From: a virus
Length of the DNA stretch: 64,000 bases
Strand: one strand, 5' to 3'
Virus record (IMG/VR): IMGVR_UViG_3300008267_009160
Coordinates: 1-64,000 of that record
The notes beneath the pieces are model-generated. The model saw only the letters and a list, made by a program, of their open reading frames with translations, was not told where the DNA came from and did no database searches. This document shows, one piece after another, positions 40,131 through 50,588 of this stretch (positions are counted from its first letter, which is position 1; each line of letters begins with the position of its first letter). The position numbers were made by a program, and so were the translations under genes.

Positions 40131-40317
40131 ATTTCTTTAATTGTTCTTTTAATTTATCGATTTGTTCTTGAAGTTCCAACGTTTTTTGGGAATGCAAAGT
40201 AATTAATCCTACAATATTAACACTCACTACAGTTTCAAACTGAGTGAATCTGAACCATACGTAGGCTTGTGCACCACAGAGTGTTAGCAGTACTATTGTG
40301 AAGATGTCAAAGCTCAT
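40099..40317 (-). CDS. Small membrane protein with coiled coil
   Basis: A 72-residue protein. Residues about 4-22 form one membrane helix, followed by a charged Q/K/E coiled coil. It overlaps folE by 32 nt. Architecture like 30880-31182 and 27715-28026. Confidence 0.5.
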   Translation of the reverse strand: MSFDIFTIVLLTLCGAQAYVWFRFTQFETVVSVNIVGLITLHSQKTLELQEQIDKLKEQLKKYEQQAKTVNS

Positions 40318-40327
40318 TTATTTTGTT

Positions 40328-40699
40328 TTAATTTTTATCGTAACATTCTTTACATAATTGTCCTGCTCCTTCAACGTACCCGTACCTGAAGTTAATATTA
40401 ACATCGTAAGTGTAAGGAGTTTCTTTGCCGCAGATAATGCAATGCTCTATACTGTTAGAGTTTAACTCTCCTGGAACTTCAATACCCCAGCAGTTTGGGC
40501 CGCCGTCGTAAGTCATTCTCTTACTCCAAAGGTCCGGTGCTTTTCTCATAAAATAACCTAGGTCGTAGTTATTAGGAAGCAGTAGTGTAAGTCGTCTTAG
40601 AACCTCGTAGACATCTTCTGGTGTTTTAGCTTTTTTAAGCTTTTCTTCTAGGTTTGTAATAGCATTAAGAGTGTGCTGGTTAAAGGTGGGAGTATTCAT
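40328..40699 (-). CDS. Hypothetical protein with C-terminal zinc ribbon
   Basis: A 123-residue protein. C-I-I-C-G-K-E (about residues 87-93) and C-K-E-C (about 117-120) near the end form a zinc knuckle. The N-terminal part is helical, without recognised motif. Location between sugar-nucleotide and queuosine-type genes gives no clear clue. Confidence 0.55.
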   Translation of the reverse strand: MNTPTFNQHTLNAITNLEEKLKKAKTPEDVYEVLRRLTLLLPNNYDLGYFMRKAPDLWSKRMTYDGGPNCWGIEVPGELNSNSIEHCIICGKETPYTYDVNINFRYGYVEGAGQLCKECYDKN

Positions 40700-40709
40700 A
40701 ATTAAACAT

Positions 40710-41573
40710 TTACTTTTCTAATTGTTGTATGTAGTTTAATAATCTGTCTTTAGGTGCCCATCCTAATCTTTCTACAGCATCACTATTAACACGTAAAGTC
40801 TTTCTATAATTACCTTGTTGCTCTGGGATGTTTATTGTTTCACATCCGAATTTATCGCAGAACATTTTAGCTACTTCGTTTACAGAGTAGTTACATCCTG
40901 TACCTAGCTCCCAAGCATCTTCATGCTTCTCATCAGACTCGGCAACTCTTATAAGCCCATCTACGATATCTTGAACGTGTGTGAAATCTCTACGTTGCTC
41001 TCCATCACCTACAATCGTCAGTTTCTCATTATTCTGAAGCTGTTTTCTCCACACCCCGATTACTGCAGCCATATGACTGTCTACTAGCTCACCAGGACCG
41101 TATACATTATAGAATCTAACGATTTCTGCGTTAAGCCCAAAACATTTAGTGCTCATCTTTATCCACTGCTCTCCCATGTACTTTGTCATAGCGTAGGGGG
41201 ATAATTCTGGGTTGTGGTGTTTAGATGATGATCCTGCGTATATAAGTTTAGCGCTTACTTTCAAAGCGTAATCAACTACCTGTCTAGTTCCCTCTACATT
41301 AGAGGTAAAAGTTTGTCTAGGTTGTGCAAAAGAAGGTTGAATTCTACTTAACGCGGCAAGATGAAAAATATACTTATAATTCTTTAAAGCAACATTTTCC
41401 ATGGCTCTTACATCACCTCCTAGGAAATTTGCACCTATCAGGTCAACATCCTTGGCTTCTTTTCCTATACTTAAATTATCTATTACATCGACATTATAGC
41501 CTCTGAGTAGAAGCTCTTTAGTTAGGGCATATCCTACAAAGCCACATCCTCCGGTTACTAGTACATTTTCCAT
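40710..41573 (-). CDS. NAD-dependent epimerase/dehydratase (UDP-sugar 4-epimerase-like)
   Basis: A 287-residue extended SDR. V-L-V-T-G-G-C-G-F-V-G (residues 4-14) binds NAD, L-I-Y-A-G-S-S-S-K carries the catalytic Ser, and Y-A-M-T-K (about 126-130) the Tyr/Lys. Resembles UDP-glucose 4-epimerase or GlcA epimerases. Supplies glycan precursors away from the main island. It is 3 nt from queE. Confidence 0.8.
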   Translation of the reverse strand: MENVLVTGGCGFVGYALTKELLLRGYNVDVIDNLSIGKEAKDVDLIGANFLGGDVRAMENVALKNYKYIFHLAALSRIQPSFAQPRQTFTSNVEGTRQVVDYALKVSAKLIYAGSSSKHHNPELSPYAMTKYMGEQWIKMSTKCFGLNAEIVRFYNVYGPGELVDSHMAAVIGVWRKQLQNNEKLTIVGDGEQRRDFTHVQDIVDGLIRVAESDEKHEDAWELGTGCNYSVNEVAKMFCDKFGCETINIPEQQGNYRKTLRVNSDAVERLGWAPKDRLLNYIQQLEK

Positions 41574-41576
41574 AGT

Positions 41577-42413
41577 TTATACATTTAATGTTTTATTCCA
41601 AGCTGCAATATGCAAACGAGTTAATCCTCTAAAGCGGTATTTTTTAGCCATTTCAAGACAGAACTGAGTGCGTTCTTCAAAATCAGCTACATCGTCTAAT
41701 CCAGGCATACAAACTATATTCTTAAGAGGAATATTTAACGGAGTTACAAATTCTTCAAATATCTCCTTAACATCTTCTTCGGTACTGATAACGAATTTAA
41801 ACTGGTAGTTTTTATGCTCCATAATACGCTTAAGAGCTGCTTCATTAAAGCGTTGTGATTTAGTCATCCCCGAGTTTGCTAGCTTAGGAGAGCAATTAAT
41901 CTGGTCGAGCATTTTAAAGAGAGGTTCGTCAATATAGACTGTGCCGTTGGTTTCAATCTCGTAATACGGTCTGACAGTGTTATCGAGGTGTCTTGCAAGC
42001 CAGTAATTGGTAAAGTTAACGATTGATTGTTGATGTCCTTTTATTGTCGGTTCGCCGCCAGTCCAAATAATATGAACATTGCCATCTAGAATATCCTCGT
42101 AAACACCTTCTTCTTTCCATCGGTTAATTAGGTATTCGAATTCTTTATCTTCTCCTCTCCACAACCACTGGCTTGTACTATCACAAGTCCAGGTTGCTTT
42201 ACCTTCAGCATGTAAGTCTCCTATAAAGATTTCTCCATCTTCTAGCTTCTGCTCTTTAGCTAACATATTAGTGAATACTCTACTCATACCGCAAGTAAGG
42301 TTGCAGATACCTAAACGAACAAAGTAAGAAGGTATTCCCGAAGAGATGCCTTCACCTTGTATTGAGTAGAAGTCAGAGCTGATTAATAATTTTTTTGGAT
42401 CTATTTTACTCAT
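41577..42413 (-). CDS. queE: 7-carboxy-7-deazaguanine synthase (QueE)
   Basis: A 278-residue radical-SAM enzyme. I-Q-G-E-G near residues 18-22 and W-T-G-G-E-P-T near 118-124 are QueE motifs. The cluster cysteines are Cys37, Cys41 and Cys77 (C-D-S): the last is about 35 residues further than the canonical CxxxCxxC spacing, so a large insertion lies inside the cluster-binding loop. It makes 7-carboxy-7-deazaguanine from carboxytetrahydropterin. Confidence 0.88.
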   Translation of the reverse strand: MSKIDPKKLLISSDFYSIQGEGISSGIPSYFVRLGICNLTCGMSRVFTNMLAKEQKLEDGEIFIGDLHAEGKATWTCDSTSQWLWRGEDKEFEYLINRWKEEGVYEDILDGNVHIIWTGGEPTIKGHQQSIVNFTNYWLARHLDNTVRPYYEIETNGTVYIDEPLFKMLDQINCSPKLANSGMTKSQRFNEAALKRIMEHKNYQFKFVISTEEDVKEIFEEFVTPLNIPLKNIVCMPGLDDVADFEERTQFCLEMAKKYRFRGLTRLHIAAWNKTLNV

Positions 42414-42661
42414 AATTTACTTTTTTGTTCTTGTATAAATTGAAGATAAGGAATCCATTTTACATATGTAAGTTCTTCGTCTGGGAATCCTAATAGTATA
42501 TTGCCGGTTTCGTCTTTTGCTATCATAGTAAATCCGAAGCCTTCACATATCATATGAATTCCGTATTCAGGTTCTAGAGCTTCTGCTTCTTTTTCGATAT
42601 CGAAATCCCAAGGAAATTCCGGGTCATTTATTTCGCAGTATTGTTTACTAAACTCTGCCAT
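42410..42661 (-). CDS. Small acidic hypothetical protein
   Basis: An 83-residue acidic protein (MAEFSKQYCEINDPEFPWDFD). It overlaps queE by 4 nt and the tiny gene upstream by 14 nt, so it is embedded in the modification operon. No motif recognised. Confidence 0.55.
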   Translation of the reverse strand: MAEFSKQYCEINDPEFPWDFDIEKEAEALEPEYGIHMICEGFGFTMIAKDETGNILLGFPDEELTYVKWIPYLQFIQEQKSKL

Positions 42662-42791
42662 TTGTAATCGTTTTTATATAATTTAAAACAAAACTAACAT
42701 TAGGCCATTCGGTTACTGCTGCAAAAAAACTAAGGTGTTTTTCTCCGCAGAGGCCTATTGCATGTTCTAAAGCGTGCAATACTTCGCTCAT
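42648..42791 (-). CDS. Very small hypothetical protein
   Basis: A 47-residue ORF (MSEVLHALEHAIGLCG start) whose ATG overlaps the stop of the upstream gene as TGATG, and whose end overlaps the downstream start. Two-sided translational coupling supports it being real. The function is unknown. Confidence 0.5.
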   Translation of the reverse strand: MSEVLHALEHAIGLCGEKHLSFFAAVTEWPNVSFVLNYIKTITNGRV

Positions 42792-43018
42792 CAGTCTTGT
42801 CTTTGTTTTTCTTTAATCTGCTTTCTACGAGCAGCTTTCTTAGAGATAGTCTTTTCTTTCTTCTGCTCTTGAACTTCTTGCTGTTCAGTTTTTTCTCGAG
42901 TTAAAGCTTTCCATTCGGATTTAGCTACATACTGCCATTCTCTGCCTACCATGTTGTAAGCTTGTTGATCTGTAACACGGATAATGTTTCCGGTCTTTTC
43001 GCTTTTTAAACACTTCAT
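42791..43018 (-). CDS. Small hypothetical protein
   Basis: A 75-residue basic protein. The first 35 residues (M-K-C-L-K-S-E-K-T-G-N-I-I-R-V) look like a small beta domain; the C-terminal half is a Lys/Gln/Arg-rich helical tail. Possible nucleic-acid binding. No family known. Confidence 0.5.
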   Translation of the reverse strand: MKCLKSEKTGNIIRVTDQQAYNMVGREWQYVAKSEWKALTREKTEQQEVQEQKKEKTISKKAARRKQIKEKQRQD

Positions 43019-43041
43019 TGGTTATTCCTCCATGTTTTAGG

Positions 43042-43560
43042 TTATAGAAATTTTGAAATTTGACTTAGACGCTCTTCTACCGTGCCTCTTAGTACCACTA
43101 CTTTTTCTTCTGGGATATGTTGCTTTATAAATTGTATGATAATATCGTCAATCTTACTTTGTAATTCTTGCCAAGCTCCACCGGGCCTACCTTCATCTAT
43201 AACATAACCAAACTCAATAGGTATGTAAAAAAAGTACTCTACCCGGTCTTTAGTTTCCTCAAACAAATTTATAATTCCTTCAACATCTACATCGGGTGCT
43301 AGTATTTGAGAGTATATAATACAGTCAATTACGCTTCGAGTACTAATTACGTTCTTATGAGTAAGGTAATTCTGATATGCCCAAGCAGAAAGTTCGTTAA
43401 TTACGTATTGCTGTTCGTCGAGAGAAAAATCTAACGATTTAGCAATCTTAGTTACCGGCCTTGAAAATCCATCTGTAACATAGTAATCTGGATAGTGCTT
43501 AGCAACTTCCTTAAGCAGAGTACTTTTGCCTACTCCGTGAGCTCCTAGTAGTATTTTCAT
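43042..43560 (-). CDS. P-loop kinase/ATPase
   Basis: A 172-residue protein. G-A-H-G-V-G-K-S-T at residues 6-14 is Walker A. The size, an R-S-V-I-D-C segment near 77-82 and a lid-like arginine region suggest a nucleotide or nucleoside kinase, or a NadR-like ATPase. It lies between the formyltransferase and QueE operon parts, so nucleotide metabolism is plausible. Substrate unknown. Confidence 0.65.
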   Translation of the reverse strand: MKILLGAHGVGKSTLLKEVAKHYPDYYVTDGFSRPVTKIAKSLDFSLDEQQYVINELSAWAYQNYLTHKNVISTRSVIDCIIYSQILAPDVDVEGIINLFEETKDRVEYFFYIPIEFGYVIDEGRPGGAWQELQSKIDDIIIQFIKQHIPEEKVVVLRGTVEERLSQISKFL

Positions 43561-43587
43561 TAAGTCTTTTGTTAAAGATAAGCTTTA

Positions 43588-44151
43588 TTATTGGAACTGC
43601 CAAACTTTAGTAAAGAAATATTTCCAAGATTCTAAGGAAGTTCTCCTCAGTAATGCATAAGCATGATCCGCATTAATAGTTATATTCTTTGTCCTAACCT
43701 CAGCTACTACTCTACCGGAATCTAATTGTGGGATTACTTCATGTATAACACTACCGCAGTCCGGATAGTCTGCTTGCTTTCCAGCAATTGCTTCTTGCAT
43801 ATTAAATCCTTTTAACTCAGGATACTTAGTTATAAGAGCAGGATGTCCATTGTAGATACTACCTGCGTATCGACCAAAAAACCCTGCTGGAATTATTCTC
43901 AAGTAACCGTGTAGTGTTATAAGTTTCTTGCTCAACAAAGTTTTACTTAGGTAGTCTTCTAAGACAGGCTTAAACGGTATAATCATTATGTCTACCTCAT
44001 TCTGCTTAAATATCTCCAGGTTTTCTGCTGTTATCTTACCTAGGTTATTGGTTACAACAAGACTGGGGAGATACCCAATCTCTTTACTTATAGCTATTAC
44101 TTCAGATCCAGTTTGAGAAATAAGTACTCCCCAGCTTTCTTGCTTTTTCAT
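43588..44151 (-). CDS. PurN-fold formyltransferase, candidate dPreQ1 formyltransferase (DpdN-like)
   Basis: A 187-residue protein starting MKKQESWGVLIS at the ATG at 44151, directly after the queF stop. N-G-H-P-A-L-I-T-K-Y-P (about residues 99-109), G-S-V-I-H-E-V (about 132-138) and L-D-S-G-R-V match the folate-binding and catalytic Asn/His/Asp of glycinamide-ribonucleotide formyltransferase. Placed between queF and the kinase, it most likely formylates preQ1 in DNA, the role proposed for DpdN, rather than purine synthesis. Confidence 0.75.
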   Translation of the reverse strand: MKKQESWGVLISQTGSEVIAISKEIGYLPSLVVTNNLGKITAENLEIFKQNEVDIMIIPFKPVLEDYLSKTLLSKKLITLHGYLRIIPAGFFGRYAGSIYNGHPALITKYPELKGFNMQEAIAGKQADYPDCGSVIHEVIPQLDSGRVVAEVRTKNITINADHAYALLRRTSLESWKYFFTKVWQFQ

Positions 44152-44152
44152 A

Positions 44153-45067
44153 TTACTGTCCCATTGCTTTTTTAGTGTATACTTTTGCATCGATTAATGC
44201 TTGTGGTATTAAATCCAGCCTAGTAGCACGTACAGGGTTGATATCTAAAGATCCTCTTCTAGAATACAGTAACATTACAACACAATCTTTTACTTGAGGA
44301 ACACTCGTTAGAGCTGTAAACAGCTTTTCACTACAAAATTCATGAAACTCATTAACTTCCCTCAAGGCTATAACCTCTTTTAATAAGGATTGTAAATCTA
44401 AAATACCACCCTCAGTTTTAATGTGAAAATAAGCTGCTCCAGTATCTTTCTGCTTAGTATGTCGACATCTAGAACGTAGTGCGTTAGTGAAAACTTTAAA
44501 CTCACTGCCATGCCCTTCTTTTATTTTAAAATGAAAATTCTCGGCAGTATAGTCTGTTATCTCCATTTTCTCTAGCTTTTCATCGCCGATATAACCTTCC
44601 AGTAGCCTGTATCCTGAAGCTGGATCTGCTTCTACTAGTACGTCAAGCTCATCACCAGGTCTAAAGAATCCAACTTCAACCGGAGCTTGAATAGCTTCTG
44701 AAATATCATGTTTAACTTGAGCTTCATATGCTGCGATTGCTTCTTTAATGGTACCTCCCATCTTACACATATCAAAAGTATTCAAGTAAAGTTTAAAAGA
44801 TTTAGACTCTACCATAAACTCTGATGATGCAGGATATACAATTTTTAAAGTTCCAGCTACAGGAAGTCCGTTGTTAAGTAGGAAAGTAGCTTCGTGACAA
44901 TGCCATGTATCGTATCCTACAAACTCGTCCCCTTTAATGCCCCAATCTTCTCTAGCTAGCTTTCTAGGCATCGGCACTAGGAAAGAAGAATCAAATTTAT
45001 CTGTTGTGATTGCGTAACTGCCCTGTTGACCTAGGTGCTTACTTGCAATGTCGTTCATTCCACTCAT
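44153..45067 (-). CDS. queF: preQ0 reductase (QueF, bimodular)
   Basis: A 304-residue NADPH-dependent 7-cyano-7-deazaguanine reductase of the long, two-module form. V-E-S-K-S-F-K-L-Y-L-N (about residues 86-96) is the QueF substrate motif, L-R-S-R-C-R-H-T-K-Q carries the catalytic Cys, and F-H-E-F-C plus R-R-G-S-L-D-I-N-P are the usual C-terminal blocks. It reduces the nitrile to the aminomethyl group of preQ1. It overlaps dpdA by 4 nt. Confidence 0.92.
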   Translation of the reverse strand: MSGMNDIASKHLGQQGSYAITTDKFDSSFLVPMPRKLAREDWGIKGDEFVGYDTWHCHEATFLLNNGLPVAGTLKIVYPASSEFMVESKSFKLYLNTFDMCKMGGTIKEAIAAYEAQVKHDISEAIQAPVEVGFFRPGDELDVLVEADPASGYRLLEGYIGDEKLEKMEITDYTAENFHFKIKEGHGSEFKVFTNALRSRCRHTKQKDTGAAYFHIKTEGGILDLQSLLKEVIALREVNEFHEFCSEKLFTALTSVPQVKDCVVMLLYSRRGSLDINPVRATRLDLIPQALIDAKVYTKKAMGQ

Positions 45068-45873
45068 AGTTTTTTTCCTTTTATAATTTGACGAATAGTT
45101 AAGACGTTATGTGAGATAGATCTCATTTGATCTGGAGTTATTGTTCTATCCAGGTTATCGGCAAGCTTCTCTTTAGGTTTAGGTTTGTCTGTTCCTCCCC
45201 AGCTAAAGTTAATATCGTTCCAGCCGTATACAATAGGTGCAGAAGAATCTACAGAGTAGATAAGTTCTTTATCCTCTTTTGTATAGAGTACATACTCGGA
45301 ATAATTTTGAAGACCTAAGAGATGCACCTGTAAGTGATTATCCTTCAATACGTTCTTCATATGCTGAAAGACAATATAACGTATGTTATGGTAGTCTGTG
45401 CCTGGAATGGTATCGTAAGGCATAGCTACGATCTCAATTGCTGGGCATTGTCTTTTCCAGTAGGTAATCTCGTTAAGAGATTTGTATAGCTCTCCCATAT
45501 TGGTACCTTGTATAACAGCAATAAGCTTGAAAGGTATTCTATGTAAGCTTCCATATCTGTTTTCTAAAAACGAAAGGAATGCTTTTAAGAACTCGATAGT
45601 TTTATCACAATCGTTAACCCAGTCGGGAACTACTACATGGGTAGGTTTAACGCGTTCTGCTGCTTCAATTAAGATTTCAAAATCAACAGATTTTCCTAAT
45701 TCAAAAGCACTATTATCTAAAATAGAAAAAGTTGCATTTTTACACTTTCTAATATAGAAGTCTGTATACTCTTGATCTTGTCCAATCAAGTGAGCTAGCA
45801 CATAAGGGTAGTCGTTAATAAGGTCGTGAATAGGAAATAACTGCTTTGGAATTTCGTGGCTAATTAAGGTCAT
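45064..45873 (-). CDS. dpdA: DpdA-like DNA guanine transglycosylase
   Basis: A 269-residue TGT-fold protein. I-L-D-N-S-A-F-E-L-G (about residues 51-60) and V-V-V-P-D-W-V (about 80-86) supply two of the aspartates, and Y-S-V-D-S-S-A-P the putative nucleophile Asp of a tRNA-guanine transglycosylase. It is shorter than cellular TGT, lacks a zinc cysteine cluster, and sits in an operon of preQ0 genes, as DNA-modifying DpdA proteins do. Expected to exchange guanine in DNA for a 7-deazaguanine base. Confidence 0.8.
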   Translation of the reverse strand: MTLISHEIPKQLFPIHDLINDYPYVLAHLIGQDQEYTDFYIRKCKNATFSILDNSAFELGKSVDFEILIEAAERVKPTHVVVPDWVNDCDKTIEFLKAFLSFLENRYGSLHRIPFKLIAVIQGTNMGELYKSLNEITYWKRQCPAIEIVAMPYDTIPGTDYHNIRYIVFQHMKNVLKDNHLQVHLLGLQNYSEYVLYTKEDKELIYSVDSSAPIVYGWNDINFSWGGTDKPKPKEKLADNLDRTITPDQMRSISHNVLTIRQIIKGKKL

Positions 45874-45879
45874 TTTATT

Positions 45880-46740
45880 TTATTTTTGATATTCTGCTAA
45901 TACTTTTTCAACATGCTCTTTAGCTACAGTCCATTTTACAGGCCCAGTTTCGTCAGCATAAGCTACAGGATCAGGACGACCTAGCTTAATAAATGCTTCA
46001 ATACGCTCTACTGATGCTGCTGATTTATAGTCTGAATACCAGTCTAATTCAGTACTAGCATTTGTTGCGAAAGAGATCGGCTTGTAGCTGGTATTAGTAC
46101 GTTTATATACTTCGTTAAAATCTAAACCTAGTGCTTCGCAGCATTCTTCTCCATCTTTTAAAATATCAAATTTATTTAGTTCAAGATAAGGAGTATAGTG
46201 TGATACTAAATGCGAATCCCAATTACCAATTTTAAATGCTTCAAAATCAGCATCACGAAACTCTTGTCTACAATCAGGATAAATTGCATGATCGCCGGCA
46301 TGTATTCCCATTGCAATAACTACCTCTTGACCTACAGCACAATCATCTGTAATCGTTTTTGTTGCAATTGAAAGTGCTACTGCTTGAATAAGTGAAGCAA
46401 AGATTTTATTACGGTTAGGAACAACGGTATCTTTCATATTGTCCTGCTCATAATGTCCTTCTGGAACATCCCATCCTCCTTCTACGAGAGCAGAATTAAG
46501 GAGTTTTGTTATTCCGTCAATTTTAATAACCTGATGTCTTACAAAATTGTCTGTTTTTGTAAAAAACATTTTATCGTTAATATAACCCACTAGGGATTTA
46601 GCTCTTTCTAATTCGACTTTATGCTTTTGGCCATAGTCAAAACTAAGAGCTGTTACTTCGTAGCCGTTAGCTAGAAGGTGTAAAAGGAGAGTAGAGGAAT
46701 CCATTCCTCCTGAAAGGCTGAGAACTGCTTGCTTTTTCAT
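45880..46740 (-). CDS. queC: 7-cyano-7-deazaguanine synthase (QueC), zinc-ligand-poor
   Basis: A 286-residue enzyme. S-L-S-G-G-M-D-S-S (residues 8-16) is the PP-loop, V-V-P-N-R-N-K (about 121-127) and Y-P-D-C-R-Q (about 172-177) are QueC motifs. It makes preQ0 from carboxydeazaguanine with ATP and ammonia. The C-terminal four-cysteine zinc cluster of cellular QueC is absent: the equivalent region reads T-N-T-S-Y-K-P and D-Y-K-S-A-A-S. Longer than typical (about 225-240). Confidence 0.9.
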   Translation of the reverse strand: MKKQAVLSLSGGMDSSTLLLHLLANGYEVTALSFDYGQKHKVELERAKSLVGYINDKMFFTKTDNFVRHQVIKIDGITKLLNSALVEGGWDVPEGHYEQDNMKDTVVPNRNKIFASLIQAVALSIATKTITDDCAVGQEVVIAMGIHAGDHAIYPDCRQEFRDADFEAFKIGNWDSHLVSHYTPYLELNKFDILKDGEECCEALGLDFNEVYKRTNTSYKPISFATNASTELDWYSDYKSAASVERIEAFIKLGRPDPVAYADETGPVKWTVAKEHVEKVLAEYQK

Positions 46741-46784
46741 CTTTTAAAGTATATTGTTTGAGGAAGTATTTACTTATTAAACGC

Positions 46785-46985
46785 TTACTCCTCGTTCAAG
46801 CGTTGCATTTTATCTTTAAATTCTTCTTCTGTTAAATCTCTATAAGTAGGTCCTAAACCGTAATCCATATCTACAAGCACCCAGTCATTCTGAATTAAAA
46901 ACCGGTCGTTGTGTTTTTCGTTCCATTCATATTCTACAAAAACTAAATACTCTTCGTAAGTCTTAAAAGGAAGTTGTTGTGTCAT
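46785..46985 (-). CDS. Small acidic hypothetical protein
   Basis: A 66-residue protein (MTQQLPFKTYEEYLVFVEYEW). Aromatic and acidic, probably a small alpha/beta protein. Between queC and a PD-(D/E)XK-like gene. No motif recognised. Confidence 0.55.
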   Translation of the reverse strand: MTQQLPFKTYEEYLVFVEYEWNEKHNDRFLIQNDWVLVDMDYGLGPTYRDLTEEEFKDKMQRLNEE

Positions 46986-46986
46986 A

Positions 46987-47433
46987 TTAGAATAATTGTC
47001 TTATAAGATAATTACTATTTACCGGTAAAGCAAATAAATCTTTATTTTTACCACATAGTTTAAAGTTTCGACCTTTAACGTAGTTTCTCATTTCGTTAAG
47101 ATCGTAAATGTAGCAATGATTATTGTCTAGATCGTAGGTAAGTATGCTATCGGCCTTGGAGGTATAAAACCATCCGAGAGTACCGGTTGGGTGTTTAATT
47201 ACTTCTAAGAAAGTAAATCCGTTCCTAATGTTAGTTTTAATATCTGCACGATCCCATTCTTGGGTACGTTTATTAAAAACTTCTACGTCAAAACCTTTCT
47301 TTTGCTTAAACTTATACTCTTGGTAATCGGTATAGTCTTTTAGTTCTATACCTCTCTCTAAAAGCTGTTCAATAACATTAACTTCACCTGCTCTACCTTT
47401 TTTGTAAGCTTGGGTACTTTCAAACTTATTCAT
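46987..47433 (-). CDS. Possible PD-(D/E)XK endonuclease-like protein
   Basis: A 148-residue protein starting MNKFESTQAYKKG at the ATG at 47433; an in-frame TTG start at 47493 would overlap queD. G-R-A-G-E-V-N-V-I-E near the N-terminus and G-F-D-V-E-V-F followed by D-R-A-D-I-K-T-N (about residues 46-70) could be the Glu and Asp-x-Lys of a restriction-endonuclease fold. Similar small proteins in phages include Holliday-junction resolvases. Tentative. Confidence 0.5.
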   Translation of the reverse strand: MNKFESTQAYKKGRAGEVNVIEQLLERGIELKDYTDYQEYKFKQKKGFDVEVFNKRTQEWDRADIKTNIRNGFTFLEVIKHPTGTLGWFYTSKADSILTYDLDNNHCYIYDLNEMRNYVKGRNFKLCGKNKDLFALPVNSNYLIRQLF

Positions 47434-47446
47434 AACTGTTTTATTT

Positions 47447-47911
47447 TTAATTTTCGTAAGTAGCGCTATTTCTTTCGTTTTCTCTAAACTCAACCTTTAC
47501 TACCTTAACTCTACCTTCTGTTTCTTCTTGTACGAAAGCATTTACTTTTTCAAAAACAAATTTAGCAAATTGCTCTGCTCCTACAGCAGGAAGCTCTCTC
47601 AGCTGTATAACTCCTAAATGATCCATAGTTCTAAATCCGTTAATACCCGGGTCATCTTGTGCTACCAATGTTGTATGGTCAAACATATAATCCATCCAAA
47701 CTTTAGGATTTTTACCATCTATAGTTCCTTTAGCTCGCTTCATGCCTCCAAAATCCCAAACCCAATTACGCTCATCTAATTCACCTTCGAACCAAATCTT
47801 AAAAGATACTCCATATCCATGTAAATACTTACAGTGCGTTCCTTCTGCTTTCCACTGCCTGAATACACAGCTATATCCGTCGAATACTTTTGCTGATGAA
47901 AACTTTGCCAT
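47447..47911 (-). CDS. queD: 6-carboxytetrahydropterin synthase-like (QueD) with altered metal site
   Basis: A 154-residue protein of the 6-pyruvoyl-tetrahydropterin synthase fold. Cys27-x3-His31 matches the catalytic Cys and one zinc His of E. coli QueD (Cys27, His31), but the positions of the other zinc ligands, His16 and His33, are Val16/Phe17 and Tyr33. W-D-F-G-G-M-K and F-D-H-T-T-L are retained. It would convert dihydroneopterin triphosphate to carboxytetrahydropterin. The changed ligand set defines a divergent QueD subgroup. Confidence 0.8.
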   Translation of the reverse strand: MAKFSSAKVFDGYSCVFRQWKAEGTHCKYLHGYGVSFKIWFEGELDERNWVWDFGGMKRAKGTIDGKNPKVWMDYMFDHTTLVAQDDPGINGFRTMDHLGVIQLRELPAVGAEQFAKFVFEKVNAFVQEETEGRVKVVKVEFRENERNSATYEN

Positions 47912-47931
47912 ATATTTTACTTTATTTTAAT

Positions 47932-48468
47932 TTAAGACTTTAATGTCAAATCTTCAACTCCTCTCTCCTCCTCAAAACTAACAGGGTAGTTCTTTACTAA
48001 ATGTGAAGGAGGAGCTTGCCGGACAGGTGTGTATTGAGAAGATATCTGCTGATATAAATCTAAAAGCGTACCATCGAAGTCTTCCATGAGTTGCTCTAGT
48101 ACTTCTTTAGCTATTCTAGTCGACTTGGTTACTTGCTTTTTAAAGTCTTCAAGACGAGTAGCTTCATCTTTATGATAATCTTCCATAAGCCTTCTATACT
48201 TTTCCATGTAAAGGCTTTCTATCTCTCTTCGTTTTTCTAAATCCTGCACCCCTACCTGCCTATCTTCTAACTCATACAAAGCGTATTGAGCCATCCAATA
48301 ATATGGAGAGTGGTCAAAATCACCGTTTTTTATCTTATCAGGAATAGGAGCGTAAGGATGTAAGGTATCCTTAACTTTGCAGTTTCGCCACCATTGAAAA
48401 CGGTTATACTTTATCCGAACAAGTTCAGATAGTTTTTGCTCGATAAAAGGTCTTGGATGACGTATCAT
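47932..48468 (-). CDS. Hypothetical protein
   Basis: A 178-residue, charged, mainly helical protein with a long amphipathic helix at about residues 75-130. It has an A/T-rich leader. No recognised motif. May be structural or a regulatory protein for the adjoining reductase gene. Confidence 0.5.
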   Translation of the reverse strand: MIRHPRPFIEQKLSELVRIKYNRFQWWRNCKVKDTLHPYAPIPDKIKNGDFDHSPYYWMAQYALYELEDRQVGVQDLEKRREIESLYMEKYRRLMEDYHKDEATRLEDFKKQVTKSTRIAKEVLEQLMEDFDGTLLDLYQQISSQYTPVRQAPPSHLVKNYPVSFEEERGVEDLTLKS

Positions 48469-48484
48469 ACCTAAATATAACTAC

Positions 48485-50513
<2,029 letters not shown>

Positions 50514-50557
50514 TTTTAGCGATATTTTTTAAATTTTAGGAATAGAATAACCTTCTA

Positions 50558-50588
50558 CAAATATATGTAGATTAAACCATAAAACCAA
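50558..50588 (-). promoter_or_regulatory. Bacteroidetes-type promoter of nrdJ
   Basis: TTG (50586-50588), a 20-nt spacer and TATATTTG (50558-50565), a full match to the TAnnTTTG -7 consensus, about 45 nt upstream of the ATG on the minus strand. The best promoter match in the window. Confidence 0.8.
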
